Below, one piece after another: positions 53,468 to 62,102 of a stretch of 64,000 bases of DNA. This DNA comes from Galeopsis tetrahit (lineage: Eukaryota > Streptophyta > Magnoliopsida > Lamiales > Lamiaceae), in the NCBI GenBank assembly GCA_963675135.1, contig OY776124.1, positions 7,237,001-7,301,000 on the forward strand. Direction: 5' to 3'. Position 1 is the stretch's first letter. Each line of letters starts with the position of its first letter. A program made the position numbers and the translations under genes. The notes beneath the pieces are model-generated. The model made no database searches. It was given only the letters and a program-made list of their open reading frames with translations, and had not been told where the DNA came from.

Positions 53468-55856
53468 TTACTCACTGATGTTTCCAACATCTGGATTAGG
53501 AATACAATATGCTTCCAGAATCCTTCTGTGAATATCTGAGATATGATCTTCATTATCTATCTTCTCCTTCTCGAGCAACTCTTCTTCAAACTTCTTCACC
53601 TTGTTGAAGTCGACTCTTTTTCCAGAACCTAGTAGTGGAGTTTCCCACTTAGGAAAATCAGGAACAAGAATATTATATCCAACGGCAGTAACAATGCGCA
53701 TGATTAATTTCCATAGATTTTTATCTTCATTTTCCATGAACTTATCAAAAATAGCATACAACTCTTCTTTGCTATCCGCATCACCATACTTTTTGATAAT
53801 CCAATGATAAACTTTCCATTTCAGTTTGACAATCTTCCAAGCATCTCTATGCTCGTTGTCAATGAACTTATCAATGTGGGCATCTTCAATCATATCTGGA
53901 TTTTCTTTCATCTTCTACAGCCTTTTGATGTGTTTACTTAACACCTTCTTGTTAGCATAACGATCATCTTCAAGCTTCTGCTTCTTATGAAGTGTTTCAA
54001 CATCTTCATCATTAATTCCAGCAAGTATTTCTCCTAATACTTCTTTCTTCTTCTCAAGATCAAGTTTCCTTTTAACTTGTCTTGTTTGAGTTTGAATATC
54101 TTCAGTCGCAATCGACTTGCCTTTCAGAAGACTCTTCTGCACTTGCACTGATCTGTTCTAGCTATGCTTTCTTTACTAGTCTGCCTCTTCTCCTAGGTCT
54201 ACTAGTCTCTTGAACAACAAGATCAGTCGCAGTCGCAGCAGCTTTCACATGTTCAATCTCTTCCCCCTTTTTGGCTTCATCACTAGCCTTAAGAGTGAAA
54301 AGTGAAGTGAAACGAGTCATTTCTTCTTGAACAGCTTGCCTCATCAACTCAGCAGCTCTATCAATTTGTTGTTGACGACTCTTATCTTGACTCAGCTTGT
54401 CCAGTTTAGTAGCAACTAGCTCCAGTTTGCGAGTAGACAGGTTCAACTCATTCTTAAAATGATTAGCAGTTAAGTGAAGTAACATGTTCTCTTCTGTCAT
54501 CTCAGTCATCAATGCTCTTGCTTGCGCCAACTGTTCATGAGCTTCTCTTCTCCGTTCATTAATAATTCCAATCTTAACTCGGTAGAGTCTCTCCATCTTC
54601 TTTGACTCTTGAGCTAAAACTTTTGCGAACTCAAGCGAACTCTTCTCAGAATACTCAACTTGGTTATGCAAAAACTCTTCCAATTAAGTAAACATCTCCT
54701 GTCTGAATGTAGCATCCATCTGATTGACTTCATCTACAATCAGTGCTTTCGAACTTTCCACAAGAGACGTATTCTGGTCTATTAAGACTTTCTTCACATC
54801 GGATTTCAGAAATTCATCAATAGAAGTCTTAATCACCTGCTTAAGATCATTTTTCAATTCATCTATCACATCAGTCTGATTGAGTAGAGTTGTGTGAACA
54901 ACTTCTTCCGGAACAGCTTCTTCCATGAGTTCATCTTCAACAAACACTTGAACTTCTATTAAGTCATCTTCCATATCAGTAGACAAGACCTCGTCTTCTA
55001 CTGCTTCCTCTGGAATGACATTTTCAGCTAACACTTGCTCAACACTAGGACAGTAAGGTACAATAGCTAACCTTGCTTCCCGTGCTCTTCTTTCAGCATC
55101 TTCACATTCTTTCTGGACCATTTGAACTAACTTGGCAGTATAAGCACAACTTTCCGAAGGAAAATACTTCTCCACTTGTCTAGTGATCTGGCCAACATTG
55201 CACCTTGGGCCATGTGCATGCTCAACTTGGAATTCAAACACCATTCCTCTCAATTGGTCAGATGCATTTTCTAGATCAAGGATCGGATCAGTAGACTCAG
55301 CTTCCATAAAATCATCTTCTGAGTATTGAACACCAATGTCCGAATAGTTTGCAGATAACACATCATCTGGAATGTCAAGCATTTTCTTGACAAGATTAGT
55401 CAATGCTCTGGCTGAAAGTAATTCAGAATACTTCTTGACTCCACTGGTCTCTTTCTGTTCCATCTCCCAATCTTGAAAATTGGAGATACCACCCATTCCA
55501 GTTACGACCTCAAAGAAATCTCCACACGGTCCTTCTCTCAATGCGACGCATGTGCAGATACGGATCAGCTTCTCATATGCCTCAAAATTGGTGTATATTT
55601 CAACAGACGGGAGCTTCTTTTTCAGATTCTTGGTTATTTGTGCCCGGAGCCTCTTCTCCCTTGCGCACATTGGATAATGAACCAAGTCGGGAAATCTATT
55701 CGAGGGAAGGGTCTGAGTAAGTGGGGTCCTTAACTCAGTAGTTGAAGTGTCAACTAGTGGGGTTCCCTGAACAGATAGGTGTAATGGGTCAACATATTCT
55801 GTTGTGGGTGTGGGAGTAATTTGGATTGTGGTTTCTTGGGGCTTTGATGTGGTTTG
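53468..55856 (-). pseudogene. ORF3 of element A (extra gene between pol and 3' LTR), C-terminal two thirds
   Basis: Reads leftwards from 55856 (cut there by element B). Thr/Pro-rich linker, then the conserved module (FPDLVHYPMCAREKRLRAQI; EKLIRICTCVALREGP; VVTGMGGISNFQDWEMEQ), an acidic segment, an in-frame TAA at 54684-54686, then a coiled coil (LEEFLHNQVEYSEK ... MTEENMLLHL) with DEAKKGEE and an RPRRRGR basic patch. After a frameshift near 54150 and a TAG at 53912-53914, a C-terminal module (DAWKIVKLKWKVYHWIIKKY) ends at 53468. Homologous in order and sequence to ORF3 of element B but strongly diverged. No membrane segment seen. Function unknown; the position equals that of the Sirevirus envelope-like gene. 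Confidence 0.75.
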
Positions 55857-57424
55857 TGTTGGTCCCAAAGTTGAGTTAAGATTGAGTAAGCTAGTAAAAG
55901 TCTAGAGGGGAGGGGTGAATAGACTTTTAAAAATCTTTCAAAATATCAGAATATGCAATGCGGAATTTAGTCTTCTTATGTACTGTACTGTGCTTACTCA
56001 GCTCAGATCAGTACTTTTCAAAACAATATGGGCCTTACTAGTTTATACTCAACTTTTCTTTAGATCTTTATCTTTGTTAATTCTTAATGTTCTTAGTTAA
56101 ACAATTCAAACAAATATCAAACAGAAAAGTAAAGAACACAGAATTTTATAGTGGTTCGACAAATGTCTACATCCACTCTCACAACTCCAGTTGTGAAGTT
56201 TTATTAACTCTTCCTTCTTGAGTTTCTTGTGGCTTAAAGTCCCAAGATTAAGACTTTGATCTTATCGATTATACCTCCAGGTATATCTTCGATCTACTAG
56301 TAATTTTCCAAGTAACTAGCACACTTGTTTTACAACATACAAACTTAAACTTGAAAAGTAAAACTTCTCTTTGAGTAGCCTTTGATTCTTCTCTTCAATT
56401 CTGTGGCTTCTCTTCTTTAATCTCCTTCAACTCTGTGAGTTCTTCTTGTGCTCTGTAGACTTAGATTGCTTGTGAATGCTTTAAGATCAGTAGTCTTAGC
56501 AGTAGGAGATCACACAGTATTTATAGAACTTAGTATGACAGTTAGCAGTTTGTAAACTAACTCTCAACTAACTCTAAAACTGTTTTTGTAACTTCTTCTT
56601 GTAACCGACTTTGTAACTTCCTTCAACTTCCAAGTCAGTATATCTTCAATATAACTTCAGTTACTCTTTAAATAAGCTTTCCAAACTTATTCTTCAAATA
56701 CACTAAATCAGCACAGTAACTTACTGTTCTGATTTTTACTCTTCGGATTTTTACTCTGCTGAGTCAGTCAGCACAGTAACTAAAAACTGTTCAAAACTTC
56801 TTCAGATTTCTTCTAAGCTTATCTTCAACTCTTCTTGAAGTCTTCTTATTCTGAAGTAGTCTTCTGAGTCTTCATTAGTCTTCTGATCTTCTTCTAATCT
56901 AGTTCTAATCTACTGTTCTGAACTTTTACAATGCTGATTACAATCGAATACAACTTTACAAATATAAAACCTATCCATACATCAACTGAACTATATACAG
57001 ATGAGTACATCTAAGTCCTATATTATAAGCTGTCTATACAATACAAAACATCAGCTTAGTTCCTAACAGTTCATATATCAGATCAGTAAACAATAAGATC
57101 AGTAAGTATATAAGATCAGTAACTCAGATTCAAATATCTCATATAAGATCACTTAAAATTATTCTCAGTTTCCATACTCAGATTAGTAATCTTATTCCAT
57201 ATGACTCAGTTAAGATCAGTAATTTTATTCCTACTATTACTAAATAAGATCAGTAAACTTATTTCAGATATCATTAAGATCAGTAATCTCAATTTAAGTT
57301 TCTCATCAGATGGCTTAGTTAAGATGACTTAGAACCACATATATCATTAACTTTAAGTTGCTTTTGGCCATCAAAACATACTTTCATCATCTAGAACATT
57401 GTTTATAGGATTCATATCCCAACA
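55857..57424 (-). repeat. 3' LTR of Sirevirus-like element B, 1568 bp
   Basis: TGTTGGTCCC at 55857 and ATATCCCAACA ending at 57424. It includes the C-rich hairpin (55896-55928), the ATAGTGGTTCG...CTACATCCACTCTCACAAC box (56147-56185) and a run of AGATCAGTA words at 57070-57290. The flank GTTTG (55852-55856) is the predicted TSD. It interrupts ORF3 of element A, so B is younger than A. Confidence 0.9.
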
Positions 57425-57438
57425 ATTTCCCCCTTTTT
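57425..57438 (-). other. Polypurine tract of element B
   Basis: The coding strand reads GCTTCATCAAAAAGGGGGAA then AT before TGTTGGGATA, the same signature as in element A. Confidence 0.88.
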
Positions 57439-57652
57439 GATGAAGCCAAAACTACTTAAATGTTAATAAATCAGTAGTTAAGTATGTAGTCAATCATAAC
57501 AGTTCATCAATTCAGAAATCATATCATATTCACAATCAGATTAGATATTTCCCATATTACACATACTAACAAAATATGCAACACACAAAAAAAATATAGA
57601 AATAAAGACTAAAGGATAAGAAATGTTATCTTGTGAGCTTGGTCCTTCATCT

Positions 57653-60600
57653 TCATTCTGTATCTTCAGATTCTGATGCAACATACATCCTTGCCTTGAT
57701 ATCCATCATATGTTGATGATCATTTATTCCTTCTTCTTTGATAATCTCAGCAATTATGTTGTTAATCTCCTTGTAATCAGGTTCTCCATTTTCCAGTCTT
57801 GGAGGTTCCCAATTTGGTTCTTCAGGACATAATATCTTTGTTCCAGCACGAGCAGCAACTTGTGCTATGTCTACCCAAAAATCTTGATCAATGTTCAGCA
57901 TGAACTCTTCAAAATCAGCAAATTCAGCTTCTTTGCTCGAATGATCACCAAACTTCCTCACAATGAAGTTTGCAATCTGCCACTTCTTCTTCAGATTTTT
58001 CCAATGTTCCATATTTTCTATTAGAACAATAAAATCCACAAAGTTCTCATCTTGAAAATTTTTATCAAATTCTTTTCCTTCAGCTTTCCTTTGAGCATTC
58101 AATTTCTTTTTCAAAGCTGTAACTCGATTATCTCAAACTAAGGAAGCAACAGAAACAACAAGCTGAAGAAGTTGTTGAGAAAAAGAAAACTGATGCTGCT
58201 GGAAGTTCTAGTCAGAAAAAGAGGAAATTAATACTGTCTGATGAAGAAGAACAAGAAGAAGAAACTGGTAGACTTACCAGATCCAGAAGCAAGTTGAGAA
58301 TTGGTGCTTCAAGAACTTGACATCCTTTTCTTTCTTCTTTTTCAACTCTGCTTCTTCACTTGAAGCACCAATTCTCAACTTGCTTCTGGATCTGGTAAGT
58401 CTACCAGTTTCTTCTTCTTGTTCTTCTTCATCAGACAGTATTAATTTCCTCTTTTTCTGACTAGAACTTCCAGCAGCATCAGTTTTCTTTTTCTCAACAA
58501 CTTCTTCAGCTTGTTGTTTCTGTTGCTTCCTTAGTTTGATTTTCTCATTCAAACTTGCAATTTCTTCTTTCAACTCATCTTGACTCATAACCAATTGAGC
58601 TTGTTGTGACTGAGTTTGCTCCATTACTCTTCTTATCTTATCTTCCCCCTTTTTGGCTTCATCATGCCACTCTTTCATGGGAGTTAAGTGTTGTTCCATC
58701 TTGTCATGCAACACTTTAGATAAGTTCTTCTCTTGAAGTCTATGGAGATCATAAATCTTAGACATTGTATGCTCCATAACTCTGTCAATTGAATTTTCAG
58801 CAATCATTTTATTCATTCTGTCAGTAGCTTCTTGAAACATTTTCACAGCATCTTCCAATTTTGCTTGAAGCTCTGCATTCTGCTTTTTCAACATCTCAAA
58901 GTCAGAATTGTCAGATTCCTTCTCAACAGGAACTGTTCTGATCTGTTCCTGCACATCCTCAGGAATGATAGGATCAGTAGAGTGTAATGGAATGCTTTCC
59001 ATCTCTTCAGCATTTAACTCTTGATTCTCCAAGGCTTCTGTTTCTTCAATCACAACAGTGTTCTCAAACACTTCTGTTGCATTGTCAACATCCTCATCAA
59101 TTTCCATAAAATCCTTTTCAGCAGCATTCTCAGCTTCATCAACACCCTTCTCTTCACTTTCCACAAACAAATCATCATCTGTAGTAGGAGTTGCAACCTT
59201 TTCAACAGAATACTTAATTCCTGTCAGCCTTTCAACAAGGTGAGCTACAGATTCTGGGGTAACTAGCTCAAGAAATTAGTTAACACCAGCTGCTTGCATC
59301 TGCTCTGCTTCCCAATCATCAAAGATTGAAGCACCTCCCATACCTTCCATAATAGCCAAATTCTCTTTCAAAGTACTCCTCTTAAGATACACCCATGTGC
59401 CAATCCTAAGGAGTTTCTCAAATTCAACTGAGCTTTCATCCAATCCAGGAAATTGCTTCAACAAAGCTATCCTCAAATCTATCCTGATTCTATCCTCTTT
59501 ATCACAGATAGTATAATCCATTAAATCAGCAGGTTTAGGAGTTATAAAGTCAGGTTCAGGGGATGATGAAATGTCAATTGGTACAGTAGAAGGCTCAAAT
59601 TCATGTTCAGTAGAGTGATCATGAACCTGTATTGGGGAATGATGTGGTGAAGTTTGATGTGAAGTTTGATGTTGAGGACTAGAAATAGGAGTAGGATCAA
59701 AATTAGTGTTCTGAGGGGAAGAATGGGGAGTGTTCTGAGACACAGGAAAGTAGTGAGCTGATTGTCCAGAACATGAAGGTTGAGGGTTTTGGGTTTCAGC
59801 TGGGCTTGGTTCAGAGTTTGAAGGGGTAGAAGAAACATCAACCAATTTCCTCCTAGCACTTCTCCTCTTAGTTCTCTTATGTAAAGCAATAGGACTAGGA
59901 ACACTAACCTCTTGCTCTTCTGAACTCGATTGCACCACAGTCTCAACAAATCTAACTGTTGGCTCTGAGGCAGCTGTAGCAGACCTTCCTCTCCTTGGTC
60001 TAATACTGCTCGGATCATGCCTCGCCTTCGATCTAATCTCGGGTTGATTATCATCAGATCGGTACATTGAAGCTCCAGAATCTTGTGCTTCAGACTCTTG
60101 GGGTTGCTCCAAAGGATTCTCTTGTTCAAAACGAACAGACTCCTTCTTCATCAAGAATTTTCCATGATGAAATTTCTTGGGATTACTCCAATACGGCTTT
60201 TTAACCAACTGAGGCAACAAGAAACTCAACTTGTTTCCGAACCCTAATTTCGATTTAATCGAAAATTCCATAGTATCCTCATCGAACAAAACTTTGTCTT
60301 TCTCATTTAATAACCTTTCTAAGAAAAATCCTTGCCAATCACCTTGAACTCTGTCAATGATTGCAGCCATAATACGAATCTTGGAACTTGATAGAGCATC
60401 CTGACTATGATGTTGCCCTAACAAACATATTCCGGCTATGTCCATCAAAAATTGAAGACCAGTAGGAAGAACATCCTTCTTCAGATTAGTCAAGGACTCT
60501 GTTTCAACACCTGACCATCTTCCTACACATTCCTTCTCTTCTCCAGCTTTATAATTCATAATGTCCACTGGGCCTTGAGGCAAGTCCAACATGACTTCTA

Positions 60601-60904
60601 GTATTTCCCTTGTAATCGTGACCTTATGCCCAGAAAGCATGGAGTGGACACCATTGCTATCTCCTTTGAGTTGCAAATAAAATTCCATAGCCTCCGGTTC
60701 ATAGACATTCAGTGGAGATGATTCCAGAAATTTCCTCAGCCCACACTCCTCGCACATTGTCAGAATCGCCTGATTTTCAGCATTGTGTCGGCCATCGAAG
60801 TATACAGCATTTTCTACAAAAATGCCCTTTTCGCGAACCCAGAAATTTGAATCAAATGTTCCTGCAACTTCGTTAGCTTCACTAATGATATTGATAGTTG
60901 CCAT
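57653..60904 (-). pseudogene. ORF3 of element B (extra gene between pol and 3' LTR), nearly complete
   Basis: Likely start is Met at 60902-60904 (MATINIISEANEV), ahead of a domain of about 245 residues (FYLQLKGDSNGVHSMLSGHK, VTITREILEVMLDLPQGPVD). That layout resembles the putative plant transposon protein domain found in envelope-like proteins; this is inference. Then a Ser/Pro/Gln-rich linker, the central module (LMDYTICDKEDRIRIDLRIA; AIMEGMGGASIFDDWEAEQM), one in-frame TAA at 59276-59278, an acidic stretch, a coiled coil (about 58560-58910; DEAKKGEDK), and basic SQKKRK/RLTRSRSK. A perfect inverted duplication at 58133-58539 destroys the frame. The C-terminal module (HWKNLKKKWQIANFIVRKFG) resumes at 58114 and ends at 57653. 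No signal peptide or membrane helix is evident. Either a structural/accessory protein or a relic. Confidence 0.8.
58133..58539. repeat. Perfect 181-bp inverted duplication, 45-bp spacer
   Basis: 58133-58313 and 58359-58539 are reverse complements with no mismatch that I could find, around a 45-bp spacer that is itself normal ORF3 coding sequence. The right arm is in the proper ORF3 reading direction; the left arm is the inverted extra copy. It replaces the ORF3 segment expected between the coiled coil and the C-terminal module. Confidence 0.92.
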
Positions 60905-61054
60905 TTGTAGAATTTTGTAGAGAATAGGTTTTTCCAGTAAATTTGAGTTTATGAGCTTTCCAGAAATGAACTCGTAAGATAGAAGACGATGAAGAGTGAT
61001 CGTTTTTGTCAAATTCAAAACCAATCTAGGGCTAGGATTGAATTTGATTATCAC

Positions 61055-62102
61055 AAAGAATGGTTGAGATTAAGTCTCGAAATCCGTGTTTAACAAGAAC
61101 TGTTCATATTCTAGTACCATTCTTAATTTTGGAGCCAATTTGTGTTTGATAAATACACCACAGTTTTTAGGTTAGAAATAGAAGAGTGTATTAATCTTCT
61201 CTATTAGTAATCTAAAATTGAACAATTTTTGACTTAGAGTATTCTAATCCAAAAGATTGTTCTGATGCAAATCAGCACAGTAGTTTCCAAAACTATTTCA
61301 CTTCATTTTCTTACTAGTATATTAAGAAAATTTCACTTATCTGGATCAGCTGAGTACTGTGATCAGCTGAGTAACCTTTTTAGAAATCAGATCAGTAGAT
61401 GAATCAGCACAGTAGTGTTCAGATCAGTACCCAATTTTCCTGATTTCACCTTTTTGATATCAGCACAGTAATCCTCAGATCAGTACTGTGTCAGATCAGT
61501 AGAATTCTGTTGACAGATTAGTAGTAAACAAATCTTTCTGTAGACAGATTAGTCAGTAATCAGATTAGTTCTGTAGATTAACTGAATTGTAATCAGATTA
61601 GTACTGTAGACAAAGAAGCTTTGTAATCAGTACAGTTCTGTAGACAAGTCAATTTATTAATCAGAATATATCTGTAGACTTTTCAAATCTGTAATTAGAT
61701 CAGTTCCCCCTTCAGTGGAGAATTCCTCTTCTGTGCCTGTTTCACCTTAGTATAAGTGTCAGTTCATGAGATAATTGGTGAATTTCAGTACAGATCAGTA
61801 AAAATGTGTTTAATTTAATGATCTTATCAAGGTTTATGCTAAAGTGACTTAGTGTTCTGAGTCAACAAAATGATCTTTAAGAAATCACAGATTCCCCCTT
61901 AATGTATGTTCTCAGTGTCCCTCAGCTTTACCAGCTTCCTCATCGGGATGAAGGTCACTTTAGTAACCTTGTTACCTGTTTTTAGTGTAGTGATCTAACA
62001 TAGGGTTGTCTCTTCTGAATTTTGAGTTTTGATGTACTTCTCTTAGTTTCTGCTTCATATTCTTCTTGGTATAAGACCAGTACCTGAAATGTTAGCACAG
62101 TT
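61055..62102 (-). other. Non-coding spacer of element B between pol and ORF3
   Basis: About 1 kb with no open frame, dominated at 61340-61680 by variants of GATCAGTA, ATCAGCACAGTA and CTGTAGACA, and by GATCAGCTGAGTA twice. The same AGATCAGTA words occur in the LTR at 57070-57290. It could hold a promoter or splice signals for ORF3, or a packaging or transport element; its function is unknown. Confidence 0.6.

Noticed and set aside
55473..55733. Plus-strand frames opposite ORF3 of element A
   Set aside because: Antisense shadows of the conserved module; no independent support.
59542..60129. 195-codon minus-strand frame overlapping ORF3 of element B
   Set aside because: Leu/Ile-rich translation of the Ser/Pro-rich linker in another frame; an out-of-frame artefact, not a membrane protein.
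57653..61054. ORF3 as an ordinary intronless host gene
   Set aside because: It lies between a Copia pol and its polypurine tract/LTR in the same orientation, and a homologue sits in the same place in element A.
59276..61054. Start of ORF3 at 61054
   Set aside because: The first 50 residues are Leu/Ile/Lys-rich without domain character; Met at 60902-60904 immediately precedes the conserved N-terminal domain.
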